Positions 32,881-42,102 of a stretch of 64,000 bases of DNA are shown one piece after another. Within the stretch, counting starts at the first letter, position 1. Each line of letters opens with the position of its first letter. The position numbers and the translations under genes are program-made. The notes beneath the pieces were generated by a model, which saw nothing but the letters and a program-made list of their open reading frames with translations, was not told the origin of the DNA and did no database searches. This DNA is from JAGIBJ01 sp032119595 (GTDB taxonomy: Bacteria; Actinomycetota; Thermoleophilia; Solirubrobacterales; Solirubrobacteraceae): contig JAUMBQ010000007.1 in assembly GCA_032119595.1 (NCBI GenBank), positions 124,001 through 188,000 on the forward strand, given 5' to 3'.

Positions 32881-35800
32881 CACCGATCTACCACTAGGTT
32901 CAGGTTCAGCTCGTCGAGCGCCACGCTGATGCCCTGGTAGTAGGCCTCGCAATTGTCGTCAGCGGCGCTGCCGCCGGTGCCGCTGATGATGCCGTAAGCG
33001 CGATGTCCTTTGATCACCGCTCCACCACTATCACCGGGGCGCACGTTGCAGAGGTCGATCATGCCCAGGCCGCCGACGGTCTTGGACGGGTAATCGGCCT
33101 CGACATCGAGCTTCTCGACCTCGCCGCAGTGCGTGCCGGTACGCGAACCGTCGAAGCAGAGGTAGCGGCCCACCTTCGATTTCCGGAACCCGTCGATCGT
33201 GTAGCGGGGGTCGCGCTCCGTCGAACCGCTGCTGGACCGCGGCACGTACACCCACGGCTCGAGCTGCTGCAGGTCGTCGTTGGTGACTGCGACGCTCGCG
33301 TAGTCACCCGAGCTCCCGAAGATCGCACGACGCGTCGGACCGATCGCGGTGCGAGACGAACCGTTCGAGCCGGGCAGGGTCCAGCTACCGTCCGCGCCCG
33401 GGTCGCAGTGTCCCGCTGTGACGATGAACGGGTTCCCCTGGCTGGATCGCGCGGTGAACGCGAACGAACACATCTGAACCGTCCCGAGGATGTGCGAGCC
33501 GCCTCGCAGCGGGGCGTCGCAGTCTGTGAAGTACGTCGTGCCTCCCGGAATGGCGTACTGATTGCGGGTGCAGTTGGTGGGGACGCCCGTGAAGCTCGTC
33601 GACGCCACGCGGCGCACGCGCGCCGGCACGCCTCGCTGCCCGACCTCATCGCGGACGCGGCTCTCCTCCCCCGCGCTGGCCGAGGCGGTGATCTCCACGT
33701 CCACGCCGACCGCCGGGATCCGGCCGATCCGGACCCGACCCGCGTCGATGAGGTCGGCCAGCTCGGTCGAGAGCACCGACTCGGCGCTCATGAGTTGGCT
33801 GGTCGTGGCGGGCATCGTGACAACGTCGGCGACGCCCTGCAGCCCGTGGTTGGCGATCTGTTGGTCGATCACGGAGCGGTGCGCCCCCGCGGTGACGCCG
33901 ATCTTCACGCGGCGGCTCGCGTTGTCGAACCACACGACATCCAGACCGCTGCTCGGATCGGCTGCGTCGATCGTCAGGTCGAGGTCGGAAGCCGCGTCGC
34001 TGGTCTGGATCCAGGCGGTCGCCGCTTCGAGCGAGCCCCCGTACTCCGCGGCGTACGCGCGAGCGGCGTCCATGGTCAGGACCGGCGATTCAGTCGGCTG
34101 CGCGTCATCCGCCGTCACGCTGGCTTCCAGCGCTGAGGAAGCGTTGCCCGCACGGTCGACCGCGCGGATCTGCGCCTGCACGTGACTTCCGCTGGTGACG
34201 CCTTCGAGCTCCGCGCCACCGTCCGCGGTCACGCTCCAGCCGGTCCAATCGCCGCCGTTGCGCCAGCGAACCTCGAAGCGCTCGAAGCCTGCGCCCGCGA
34301 CCCCGCCGGGCAGTGGCGGGTCGGTAGCCGCCTGCCACAGGGCCTCCACAGCACCGTCGTCGTATCCAACTACGAGCGGGCCGAAGCCGCCCGGAGCGGT
34401 GCGGTCGATGATGAACCGCTGCGACGTGCTGGTGGCGTCGAATGCGACGAGGTCGGTGGTGCGCACGGCAGCCGAGTGTTCGCCCTCGCCGATCGCAGAG
34501 ACGTCGACGAGGAAGTCGTGCGAACCGCTGGTCGCACAGCCCGTCACCGGGCAGCCCGCGTCCCAGGCGGCGAGCGACTGGCCGTCGACGAGCACGTCGA
34601 GCCGAGCGACTCCGGACCACCGGTCGTGCGCAGCTCCTCGCACGCCGAGTGCGGCACCGGCCGGGAGATACCCGTCGCGGAGCTCGGTCACCGCGCCGGA
34701 CGCGAAAACTTCGTCGGGAGCGCCGCGATCCACCCGCAGTGTCCAGGTCGGGCCGACGCTCGTATGGTCGAGCAGATCGGTGGCGCGCAACCGCACGCGC
34801 GTATCGCCCTCCGGCAGGCTGCGGAGGTCGAGCGAGAGCGTGGCGCTCTCGTCGTTGGAGCACTGCCCCTGGTCGCAGGTGAAGGTTGTGCGGTCGATCG
34901 TCTGGCCGTCGGCGGTCTCGAGTGCGAGGCTCTTGACGCCGGAGTAGCGGTCATGGGCGGCCCCCTCCACCGTCCGGGTGTCATTGCCGCGCGTCCAGAT
35001 CCCGTCGATGCTGGGCAGGTTGCCCGTGCCAGCGACGTCCGTGGGATCGCTCCGGTCGATGCGCAGCGTCCAGGTGCGCCCGGTGGCGGTGTTGCCGACG
35101 AGGTCGGTCGCACGGATCCGAACGACGGTGTCGCCCTCGGGAAGGCGAGTGGTGTCGACGGACAAGGTCTTCGTGATGTCGCGGGGGCACTGGTCCCCGC
35201 CGCAATCGAACGTCGCCGTGTCGAGCACGGTGCCGTCGGTCGTCTCGATCTGCACGGTTTGCACACCCGAGTAGGTGTCGTGCGCGACCACATCAATCGT
35301 GCGTGTGTCGTTGCCCAGGAACCAGCGCCCGTCGAGACCGGGGATCTGGCCGGTCCCCGTGATTGGGTCCGGAACCGAGCGGTCGATCTTGGAGACCGGG
35401 ACGCTCGTGGTGTCGTCGCCCGACGCAGGGGTGCGGTTGTCGACGATGTCCTCGAGGACGAGCCCGTAGGACTGGACGCCCTCGGGCATCTCGTCCGTGT
35501 CGTAGGGCCAGTTCGTCGTCCACTCCGGACGATCAGTGTTCCAAACGGCCGGGCAACGATCGTTGCGATCACCCGCGCACGGCTGCGTCTGGGCGTCGGT
35601 GGTCGGTGGCCCGGCGAGCGTCGCGTGACTCACGCGTGCTTTCTTGACACCGAGCCCGGTGTCGGACGCCACGACCGTGACCGTGCCGCGCGCTGAGCGA
35701 ACCCACCGCGGGTGGCTGTTCGCGGCCGACTGGATGAGCGGCACGTCGTAGTCGGTCAGCGAGAGCTTGGCCCCGGGGAGGTAGGCCTCAAAGCCTGGAC

Positions 35801-36455
35801 GGCCCTGCTTGATGCGCTGCACCCCGAAGACCGCGGAGTTCGCGATCGGGCTGTTCTCGAGGCCACAACCGGCCGGGTCCGAGCAGAACGTCTGCCGGCC
35901 GGGGGCACCGGTGATCGTGACGGCGGTCGTGCCGTCCTTCGTGGTAACCGGCGCTCCCGTGACCGTGGCGTTGGCACCGCACGCCGTGGGATGGGCGGAG
36001 CCGGCGCCGGGCGCACCGCCCTCGCGGTAGTTGACCGTCGACTGCCAGTCGCCGGAGGACAGGCGCAAGCCTTCGTTGATGCAGCCCTCCTTGTTGTTGA
36101 ACGACGCTGCGCCGTAGTCGGCGCGGTAGATCGTCGAGGTGCCCGGCGCCTGCCACCGCCACTCGCCAAGTCCAAGCGGCGCGTGCGGGTTGAAGAGGGC
36201 GGTCACCGCGAGCCCACTCCGGCCGCCCTCGTCGATCTTCGTGAAGTCGTAGCCAGCATCGCTGCTTGTCGACGCCCAGCCCCGGAAGTCGAGCGTCGGG
36301 TCGACCTGCCACGCGTTCGCTGTCGGCCCGTGCCAATCCTCGACGACCGAACCTCGCGCTTGTGCCTGCGCGGGGAGGACGACGAAGACCACGAACGCGG
36401 AGATCACGCGAACGAACGCGGTCAGCGGCCGACGAGCAGCGGGAAGATGAGACAT
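32880..36455 (-). CDS. Large secreted multidomain protease with C-terminal trypsin-like domain
   Basis: A secreted protein of 1,191 residues. It has a signal peptide (RVISAFVVFVVLPAQAQA) and an N-terminal beta-rich domain. Three or more Ig-like modules follow (repeats of D-R-S-x-P, then GNDTRT then AHD-x-YSGV then LPEGDTxVRxRATDL, about residues 350-720), then a fibronectin-like stretch. Next is a pro-region typical of alpha-lytic/streptogrisin proteases (about 820-960, ending ARVRRVAST) and an S1 domain. The triad is visible: His in TAGHCDPG, Asp in SGDYASVAV and Ser in RPGDSGGAV. The pro-region suggests self-processing after export. The ATG at 36455 is preceded by GGGG only. The stop is shared with the lipoprotein start. 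Confidence 0.9.
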   Translation of the reverse strand: MSHLPAARRPLTAFVRVISAFVVFVVLPAQAQARGSVVEDWHGPTANAWQVDPTLDFRGWASTSSDAGYDFTKIDEGGRSGLAVTALFNPHAPLGLGEWRWQAPGTSTIYRADYGAASFNNKEGCINEGLRLSSGDWQSTVNYREGGAPGAGSAHPTACGANATVTGAPVTTKDGTTAVTITGAPGRQTFCSDPAGCGLENSPIANSAVFGVQRIKQGRPGFEAYLPGAKLSLTDYDVPLIQSAANSHPRWVRSARGTVTVVASDTGLGVKKARVSHATLAGPPTTDAQTQPCAGDRNDRCPAVWNTDRPEWTTNWPYDTDEMPEGVQSYGLVLEDIVDNRTPASGDDTTSVPVSKIDRSVPDPITGTGQIPGLDGRWFLGNDTRTIDVVAHDTYSGVQTVQIETTDGTVLDTATFDCGGDQCPRDITKTLSVDTTRLPEGDTVVRIRATDLVGNTATGRTWTLRIDRSDPTDVAGTGNLPSIDGIWTRGNDTRTVEGAAHDRYSGVKSLALETADGQTIDRTTFTCDQGQCSNDESATLSLDLRSLPEGDTRVRLRATDLLDHTSVGPTWTLRVDRGAPDEVFASGAVTELRDGYLPAGAALGVRGAAHDRWSGVARLDVLVDGQSLAAWDAGCPVTGCATSGSHDFLVDVSAIGEGEHSAAVRTTDLVAFDATSTSQRFIIDRTAPGGFGPLVVGYDDGAVEALWQAATDPPLPGGVAGAGFERFEVRWRNGGDWTGWSVTADGGAELEGVTSGSHVQAQIRAVDRAGNASSALEASVTADDAQPTESPVLTMDAARAYAAEYGGSLEAATAWIQTSDAASDLDLTIDAADPSSGLDVVWFDNASRRVKIGVTAGAHRSVIDQQIANHGLQGVADVVTMPATTSQLMSAESVLSTELADLIDAGRVRIGRIPAVGVDVEITASASAGEESRVRDEVGQRGVPARVRRVASTSFTGVPTNCTRNQYAIPGGTTYFTDCDAPLRGGSHILGTVQMCSFAFTARSSQGNPFIVTAGHCDPGADGSWTLPGSNGSSRTAIGPTRRAIFGSSGDYASVAVTNDDLQQLEPWVYVPRSSSGSTERDPRYTIDGFRKSKVGRYLCFDGSRTGTHCGEVEKLDVEADYPSKTVGGLGMIDLCNVRPGDSGGAVIKGHRAYGIISGTGGSAADDNCEAYYQGISVALDELNLNLVVDR

Positions 36456-36655
36456 GGAACCCCGGAGGCGAACTGAGAAGAGAGCACCAGCGCGGGGGAC
36501 CGCCAGCCGACGGCAGTCAACCTGAAACAGGCACTTCGGTCAAGCAACTGGACGAAACGCTTTCGCGTTCCCCGGCGAGCCTGTCGAGCACCGATTGTCG
36601 ATGGCAGCGGTGCGCGGCTCACTGAAGGGCCAGATCACCATGGCTGACGACTTCG

Positions 36656-36739
36656 ATGAGTTGCCCGCTCGTCGAGAACGCCATGCTCCTGTCGCGCGAC
36701 GCCGCGCTCAGCGCGTACGACGTGCCCGTCGCCTGGTAG
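36656..36739 (+). pseudogene. Possible remnant of a VapC/PIN-domain toxin C-terminus
   Basis: A short frame reads SCPLVENAMLLSRDAALSAY followed by DVPVAW and a stop. The L-x-SRD-A-x-L-x-x-Y/x-V-x-x-W ending is typical of the last strand and helix of PIN-domain toxins. Nothing upstream in the frame restores the domain, so this would be a decayed end. The rest of 36456-36813 holds no gene I can support; the other frames are Arg-rich. Confidence 0.35.
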
Positions 36740-36813
36740 GCGAAGACCAGCGCCGGACACGCGAACCCGACGACGGCTGAAGGCCAGCCGATACCGACCT
36801 TGGCTTCGTTCGC

Positions 36814-37551
36814 TTACTCGTGCGGAGGCAGGAAGAGGTCGGTGTCGTAACTGTGGATCACGGCAGCCACGTGCAGGCCAACGTGCGCAATCGGGGCACC
36901 GATCGGGTTGAGAGTGACGAGCGTGGGGACGCTCCAGACGAGGTCGCCGGCGAGCGGCTGGCGCACCTTGGCCGAGCGGAAGTCGCCGTACCCCAGGTGG
37001 TACGTCGCGGTGATGGTGAGCGACGCAAGCAGCGCGAGTACACCGACGGCCGCGACCCCGCCACGCTCGCGCACCCGGCTGTGGGCGAGCGCAGCGGACA
37101 CCACGAGGATCGGGAAGGCCGACAGGAGCAGGCCGTCAGCGACGCCGTACACGCCCCCTCGCCACACCAGCGCGCCAATGAATTCCAATCCTCCGGGATG
37201 CTCAGACGCGTCTTCGGTCGCGAACACGATGGCGGCCATCAAGCCGGCGAACAGGACCCCGAGCCCGGCTGCCAAACGCCAACGGCGCGCGCACATTTCC
37301 GGGATCGATTGCTTCGTGTCGGTCGCCCACCCGGCGCACAAACCGACCACCGCTGCGGCATAGATTCCGATGTAGACATCGCGCTGGACTGCGAGCTGGT
37401 CCGCCACGATGAACGGCACGAGGAAAGAAGCCAGCAGGCCGCCGCCGAGCCATGAGAGGTGTCGCCGGACCGAAGCCTCCGACGTGGGAGGCAAGTCGGG
37501 GCGCTCTCCCCATTGCGGTTTCACGGTCGGGCGAACGTCGGTGGAGGGCAT
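36814..37551 (-). CDS. Six-helix membrane protein, unknown
   Basis: A 245-residue integral membrane protein with about six helices, among them LSWLGGGLLASFLVPFIVAD, VYIGIYAAAVVGLCAGWA, LAAGLGVLFAGLMAAIVFA, GVYGVADGLLLSAFPILVV and GVAAVGVLALLASLTITATY. The N-terminus is cytoplasmic and polar. HVGLHVAAVIHSYDTDLFLPPHE at the C-terminus is His/Asp-rich and could bind a metal. I cannot name the family. It is flanked by non-coding DNA on both sides and has no visible operon partner. Confidence 0.75.
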   Translation of the reverse strand: MPSTDVRPTVKPQWGERPDLPPTSEASVRRHLSWLGGGLLASFLVPFIVADQLAVQRDVYIGIYAAAVVGLCAGWATDTKQSIPEMCARRWRLAAGLGVLFAGLMAAIVFATEDASEHPGGLEFIGALVWRGGVYGVADGLLLSAFPILVVSAALAHSRVRERGGVAAVGVLALLASLTITATYHLGYGDFRSAKVRQPLAGDLVWSVPTLVTLNPIGAPIAHVGLHVAAVIHSYDTDLFLPPHE

Positions 37552-37774
37552 CCCATCACGGTCGCGAGTCAGGCCGGGTGCGTCATCGGTAGACCGCCCG
37601 CTGCCGTTTGAGTACTACGCCGAATCCCACCTCGCGGTGCTCAAGGCCCAAGGCCTGAACGATTCGGACGGCTCACCGGTCCAAGAGCTCAGCGCCGTCG
37701 AAGCCGCACTGGCGCTCGTGCTCGATCTCTGAGCGGGCCTGCGGGCACACCACCCATGAGGCGGCACCACAACG

Positions 37775-37824
37775 ACGAAAGTCCGACGCTCCAACCCTCT
37801 CGGGTTTGAACTTCGGACTTTCGT
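37775..37824. terminator. Terminator beside the tRNA-Pro/tRNA-Gly pair
   Basis: Long arms ACGAAAGTCCGA and TCGGACTTTCGT enclose an inner AACCC/GGGTT stem. The hairpin ends 11 bp beyond the 3' end of tRNA-Pro and terminates its minus-strand transcript. Confidence 0.75.
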
Positions 37825-37834
37825 GTCGTCGATA

Positions 37835-37908
37835 TCGGGGAGACAGGATTTGAACCTGCGACCGCCCGGCCCCCAGCCGGGTGCGCTACCAGACTGCGCC
37901 ACTCCCCG
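37835..37908 (-). tRNA. tRNA-Pro (GGG)
   Basis: A 74-nt cloverleaf. The acceptor is CGGGGAG with CTCCCCG, the anticodon stem CCCGG/CCGGG encloses the loop CTGGGGG (GGG), and the T arm is CAGG-TTCAAAT-CCTG. CCA is not encoded. Confidence 0.95.
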
Positions 37909-37916
37909 TGATAGCA

Positions 37917-37988
37917 AGCGGGCGACGGGACTCGAACCCGCTCCGTGAGCTTGGAAGGCTCGCGTGCAACCGTTAACACCTCGCCCGC
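37917..37988 (-). tRNA. tRNA-Gly (TCC)
   Basis: A 72-nt cloverleaf 8 bp upstream of tRNA-Pro on the same strand, so the two are one transcript. The acceptor is GCGGGCG with CGCCCGC, the anticodon loop CTTCCAA gives TCC, and the T arm is GCGGG-TTCGAGT-CCCGT. Confidence 0.94.
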
Positions 37989-38133
37989 GCGCTGCTTCGG
38001 CGATCGTATCGTGCCTGCCGATTCGACGCGGCTTCGACCAGACTTCGTGCAAGACGAGGCCCGGATTTTGGGACCGCGGGGGCGCCCTCGCGAGCGGTCG
38101 GTTACCATGCGCGTGCGGCTGAGCGCCCCCTCT

Positions 38134-38204
38134 GGGAGATTGGTGTATCGGTAACATAGGGGTCTCCAAAACCCTTGCGCCAGGTTCGATTCCTGGATCT
38201 CCCG
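38134..38204 (+). tRNA. tRNA-Trp (CCA)
   Basis: A 71-nt cloverleaf. The acceptor is GGGAGAT with ATCTCCC and discriminator G, the anticodon loop CTCCAAA gives CCA, and the T arm is CCAGG-TTCGATT-CCTGG. The rhodanese gene follows after 34 bp. Confidence 0.95.
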
Positions 38205-38238
38205 CTCGAGGTCCGCACCCCTCCGAAGGCCCCGCGTC

Positions 38239-38565
38239 GTGGCTGAGCTCCGCATCCTCACCTCCGCTGACCTGTATGAGCTAATGCTCCAGGGGCAGGC
38301 CGTGCAAGTGCTCGACGTGCGCACGCCGGAAGAGTTCGCCTTCGGACACATCGCCGGATCGCTGCTGATCCCCTACGACCAGGTCAGCGCGTGGCCCGAG
38401 CAACTCGACCCCTCGCTGCCCACCGCGGTGATCTGCAAGGCGGGCGTTCGCGCGGTCCACGCCGCCGCCGTGCTGGACCGCTTCACCGACGGCGAGCTGT
38501 ACGTCGTCGCGCAAGGCGGCGTCGGCGACTGGCCCCGCCTCGGCGGCGAACTGACGACAGACTGA
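38239..38565 (+). CDS. Single-domain rhodanese-like sulfurtransferase
   Basis: A 108-residue protein covering one rhodanese domain: VQVLDVRTPEEFAFGHIAGSLLIP near residue 25, then the active-site loop CKAGVRAVHAA with the persulfide Cys near residue 75. The loop CKAGVR is a six-residue loop starting with Cys, as in active single-domain rhodaneses such as GlpE or PspE (CxxGxR). No signal peptide is visible, so it is cytoplasmic. The start is a GTG at 38239. It lies 24 bp before the acyltransferase gene and may share its promoter region with tRNA-Trp. Confidence 0.9.
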   Translation: MAELRILTSADLYELMLQGQAVQVLDVRTPEEFAFGHIAGSLLIPYDQVSAWPEQLDPSLPTAVICKAGVRAVHAAAVLDRFTDGELYVVAQGGVGDWPRLGGELTTD

Positions 38566-38589
38566 CTTCAGACCCGTCAGGCTGAATTC

Positions 38590-39837
38590 ATGAACTCGCC
38601 CCAACGAGCTCAGGGGCTCGACGGCCTGCGCGGCCTCGCAGCCTCCGCCGTCGTGCTCCTGCATGTGTGGATGTTCAGCGGCGCCCACCAGCCCGAGCAG
38701 GCCAGACTCACCGACCAGATCGTCGGCTCGATGGGCCTCGCCGTGATGATGTTCTTCGTCCTCTCGGGCTACCTGCTCGCGACGCCCTGGGTTCGCGCCG
38801 CAGCCAGCGGTGGCCCGGCCCCGGCGCTTGGCCGCTACGCCGTCAAGCGCGCGGCGCGCCTCCTCCCCGCGTACTGGCTCTGCCTCGCCGGGTCGTTCGT
38901 GCTCATGCAGCAAATCGAGCACCCGCTCGCCATCGACGCCGGCCAGCTCCCACTTTTCGCCCTCTTCCTGCAGAACCAGAGCCTGGCGACCGCCGGACAG
39001 CTCAACCCGCCCCTGTGGTCACTCGGCGTCGAGGTCACCTTCTACGTCGCCGTGCCGATCATCGGCCTCGGGCTCATCGCGGCGATCCGCCGCTTCGGGC
39101 AGCAGGGCGCCATCGTCGTCGCGATGGTGATGACGACGCTCGGTCTCACGTGGACCGCCGTCGTCTATGGCAGCGGTGAAGACCCGCGACTCCTTACCGC
39201 CCTGCCGACCTATCTTCCGATCTTCGCCTGCGGCATCCTGGCGGCCGCACTGATGCACGGCCGGACCCTGCGCCGGACCACTCGCACGGCCATGCTGCTC
39301 GGCGGCGCGGCCCTCGTCGTCGCCGATGGCTGGTGGCACGTCGACTCCACCGGCACCGTCGGCCACGTCGTGCGCGACTTGCCCGCGGCCGCGGGCTTCG
39401 CCCTCGTCGCAAGCGCCGTCGCCAAAGGTCCCGCATGGCTGCTCGGCAGCGCGCCGCTACGGCGGCTGGGCGACTACTCCTACGGCATCTACCTCTGGCA
39501 CATGCCCGTGATCTACTGGGTCCGCCACACCGACCGGTGGCCCGAATCGCCGTGGGCGGCGTTCGCGCTCGTCCTCGCGGGCGCCACCCTCCTCGGAGCG
39601 CTCAGCTGGCACCTCGTCGAACGCCATGCGATCACCTGGTCGACCAAACGACTCCGCCGGACCCCGCCGCCCACCGCAACCGCATCCGCACCGAGTTCTG
39701 CCGCTGCCGCTAACGCGCCGGCCACCCAAGCCACTACCCCAGCTCCGGCGACGGCTCCTACCGGCGCCGCGTCGCCACCGAACCACGCGCGGCGGCCGGC
39801 CGTGCAGCCCCACCACCCAGCCGAGGCACGGCGCTGA
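38590..39837 (+). CDS. Membrane acyltransferase, family 3 (OafA/YrhL type)
   Basis: A 415-residue membrane enzyme with about ten helices that adds acyl groups to cell-surface sugars or lipids. The signature N-terminus is GLDGLRGLAASAVVLLHVW with the catalytic His in helix 1. FFVLSGYLL follows, then the R-x-x-R motif region RYAVKRAARLLPAYW and the LNPPLWSLGVEVTFYVAVP segment of the family. The C-terminal 65 residues are an Ala/Pro-rich cytoplasmic tail. The substrate is not deducible. The ATG at 38590 begins directly at the family start. Confidence 0.92.
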   Translation: MNSPQRAQGLDGLRGLAASAVVLLHVWMFSGAHQPEQARLTDQIVGSMGLAVMMFFVLSGYLLATPWVRAAASGGPAPALGRYAVKRAARLLPAYWLCLAGSFVLMQQIEHPLAIDAGQLPLFALFLQNQSLATAGQLNPPLWSLGVEVTFYVAVPIIGLGLIAAIRRFGQQGAIVVAMVMTTLGLTWTAVVYGSGEDPRLLTALPTYLPIFACGILAAALMHGRTLRRTTRTAMLLGGAALVVADGWWHVDSTGTVGHVVRDLPAAAGFALVASAVAKGPAWLLGSAPLRRLGDYSYGIYLWHMPVIYWVRHTDRWPESPWAAFALVLAGATLLGALSWHLVERHAITWSTKRLRRTPPPTATASAPSSAAAANAPATQATTPAPATAPTGAASPPNHARRPAVQPHHPAEARR

Positions 39838-39869
39838 GCCGACCCTCCGACGGACTAGGGTCGACGCTC

Positions 39870-40388
39870 ATGGACGACGAGCCCTCCAGCAAGACCTCGA
39901 TCGTCGACCGTCCACTCCCGGGCGACGTCGCCCGGAGCGAACTCCCGGAACGGGTCGTCCCCTACTGGCGACTGGCCAGCGCCCTTTCGTGGCTGCCGCT
40001 GAGCGTCATCCCGATCGGAGCTGCCGCCACGGTCCCCGACCTCCCGATAGTGCTGCGGGCCTTGATCGTGGCGGTGCCGCTGCTGGCCGCGCTCATCGAC
40101 ATCGTCGTCGTGCAGCCTCGCCGTCGCGCCATCTGGTGGTACGCCATCGGCGACGAGCAGATCGATCTCCAACACGGCTGGATGATCGTCACCCGCACCG
40201 TCGTGCCGATCACGCGCGTGCAGCACGTCGAGCTGCAGCAAGGACCACTGGCGCGCCGCTTTGATCTCGCGAAGCTCGAGATCCACACGGCCGCCGGCTC
40301 CGTCGCGATCCCGGCCCTCGATCGCACCGAAGGCGAACGGATCCGCCAGCGCATCGCCGATTTGGCCCGCGTCGCCGATGACCTCTGA
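39870..40388 (+). CDS. Bacterial PH-domain membrane protein (YdbS-like)
   Basis: A 172-residue protein with an N-terminal cytoplasmic stretch, two membrane helices (about residues 45-80) and a C-terminal bPH2 domain (WYAIGDEQIDLQHGWMIVTRTVVPITRVQHVELQQGPLARRFDLAKLEIHTA). The VPITRVQHVELQQGPLxRRFxL run is the family hallmark. It overlaps the following three-domain paralog by 11 nt, the same order as ydbS-ydbT of Bacillus, where this pair is linked to resistance to a bacteriocin. Role here is unknown. Confidence 0.88.
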   Translation: MDDEPSSKTSIVDRPLPGDVARSELPERVVPYWRLASALSWLPLSVIPIGAAATVPDLPIVLRALIVAVPLLAALIDIVVVQPRRRAIWWYAIGDEQIDLQHGWMIVTRTVVPITRVQHVELQQGPLARRFDLAKLEIHTAAGSVAIPALDRTEGERIRQRIADLARVADDL

Positions 40389-41937
40389 TCTCCCGGAGGC
40401 CCCGCCTCTGGAACGCCGTCTGCATCCAGCGGCCACCGCCATCGACGGACTCCGGCACGCGCGGGGCGCCGCCACCGGAGCGCTCGTGGTCCTCGTCAGC
40501 CAGGGACTCGTGGTCGGCGGAATCATCACTGCAGGACTCCTCACGCTGGCCACATTCGCCGCGTTCCTGAACTGGCGCACCACGCGCTACGCCGTCATCG
40601 ACGACACCCTGCGCCTGCGGACTGGCCTCTTTTCCCGCCACGAGCGCAACATCCCGGCGTCGCGAATCTCCGCACTCGATACCTCGCGCGGCATTCTCCA
40701 GCGCATCTTCGGCGTGGTCGCCGTGCATGTGCAAACCGCGGGTGGCGGCAAAGAAGCCGAGATCAGCCTGCGGGCGGTGAGCTTCGCGGAAGCCGAACGC
40801 CTCCGGCGAGAACTTGGCCATCGGGCTCCACGGAGCGCCAGCGACGGCCGCGGGCCGGACGCCGCGGATGGAGTCGGCGATCTGGGCTTCCCGGGCGATG
40901 CCGGTCCGACCAGTGACGCCTCCTTCGCCGCGACGGGCCCGCGCTTCACCAACCCCGCCGGCGACGCAGATCACCTCGCTCCCGACGAATCCGTGGTCTA
41001 CGCCATCACGCCGCGCGAACTCGTCCTCGCGGCGCTCACGTCGCCGTCGGTGGCGGTCGCCGGTGCGGCGTCAGCAGCGATCTTCTCGCTCGCATCAGAC
41101 GCCCTCCCGAGCCGCCTGCAGCGCCAGCTCGCCACCTCCGTCGATGAACTCACCCTCACGGCCGTGATCGTCCTCGCCATCGTCGGGCTCCTCCTCGCGG
41201 CCGTGGTGTCGGTCATCGGGACGATCCTGATGTTCGGCGGGTTCCGCGTAACCCGCGACGACCGTCGGCTTCGTGTGCGCCGCGGCCTCCTGACCGAGCG
41301 CGTCGGCACCATTCCGCTGGGCCGAATTCACGGCGTGCGCATCGTCGAATCACCGCTGCGTCAACTTCTTGGCCTCGCCGCGATCGAAGTCGAGGTGGCT
41401 GGCTACGCGGGCCAGGATGAAGTGACCCGCACCCTCGTGCCCCTCATCAACCGGGACGCCATCCCGGCACTCCTGGCCGACATCGTTCCCGCGATCGCTT
41501 GGCCGGACCGTCCGCTCGAGCCCGTCCCGGTGCGGGCACGGCGCCGATACCTCACCCTGCCACTCGTCGTGACGCTCCCCTTCGCTACGGCCCTGCTGGT
41601 CGCACCAATCGGCTGGCTGCGCATCGTCGCGATCGTTCCGCTTGGGATCGGGGTGCTCGTGGGCAGTCTCCAGGCGCGAGCCGCCGGTTGGCTCCTGGCG
41701 GGCGGAACCTTCACGATCCGGTCGAGGAGGTTTGCTCGCAGCACGCTGCTGGCGCAGTCCTCACGGCTTCAGCGCGCCGAATTCAGCACCTCGCCGTTCC
41801 AGCGCCGAGCAAACCTCGGCACGATCGCCGTGCGCCTTTCCAACGCCCGACGCGGACAGATTCGCCACCTCGACGCCACTGAGATCCACGAACTCCTCCA
41901 GCGGCTCGGCCGGACGCCCGAGACACCGGCTTCCTGA
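40378..41937 (+). CDS. Large PH-domain membrane protein (YdbT-like)
   Basis: A 519-residue membrane protein with three bPH2 units separated by pairs of membrane helices: residues 60-140 (YAVIDDTLRLRTGLFSRHERNIPASRISALDT), about 300-370 (RVTRDDRRLRVRRGLLTERV then GRIHGVRIVESPLRQLLGLA) and about 450-505 (FTIRSRRFARSTLLAQSSRLQRAE). Between the first two is an acidic Gly/Asp-rich linker. It is translated from an ATG inside the preceding ydbS-like gene (11-nt overlap), so the two proteins are made together and probably form a complex. A terminator hairpin follows. Confidence 0.88.
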   Translation: MTSDLPEAPPLERRLHPAATAIDGLRHARGAATGALVVLVSQGLVVGGIITAGLLTLATFAAFLNWRTTRYAVIDDTLRLRTGLFSRHERNIPASRISALDTSRGILQRIFGVVAVHVQTAGGGKEAEISLRAVSFAEAERLRRELGHRAPRSASDGRGPDAADGVGDLGFPGDAGPTSDASFAATGPRFTNPAGDADHLAPDESVVYAITPRELVLAALTSPSVAVAGAASAAIFSLASDALPSRLQRQLATSVDELTLTAVIVLAIVGLLLAAVVSVIGTILMFGGFRVTRDDRRLRVRRGLLTERVGTIPLGRIHGVRIVESPLRQLLGLAAIEVEVAGYAGQDEVTRTLVPLINRDAIPALLADIVPAIAWPDRPLEPVPVRARRRYLTLPLVVTLPFATALLVAPIGWLRIVAIVPLGIGVLVGSLQARAAGWLLAGGTFTIRSRRFARSTLLAQSSRLQRAEFSTSPFQRRANLGTIAVRLSNARRGQIRHLDATEIHELLQRLGRTPETPAS

Positions 41938-41963
41938 CCATCGAAATCGCGCTGCCCGCGACG

Positions 41964-42000
41964 CGCCCGCGCCACGGAGGAAACCAACGCGGCGCGGGCG
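41964..42000 (+). terminator. Terminator after the YdbT-like gene
   Basis: Perfect 10-bp arms CGCCCGCGCC and GGCGCGGGCG enclose a 17-nt loop, 26 bp past the stop. Confidence 0.75.
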
Positions 42001-42102
42001 ATCACGGGTGGGCGAGTCGGGGGACACTCGCCACCGCTCATGATATTTGCCGAACAACCGCTTGGTAACCACTCGCATCACACAGCGGCCCCGGACTTCG
42101 CC

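Noticed and set aside
33003..35696. Plus-strand frames across the large protease
   Set aside because: Antisense shadows; the minus strand has signal peptide, repeats and the complete S1 triad.
37409..37732. 107-residue plus-strand frame between the membrane protein and tRNA-Pro
   Set aside because: Most of it is antisense to the membrane protein gene; the remaining 60 codons have no start codon or ribosome site, so no gene is claimed although the tail is not wholly shadow-like.
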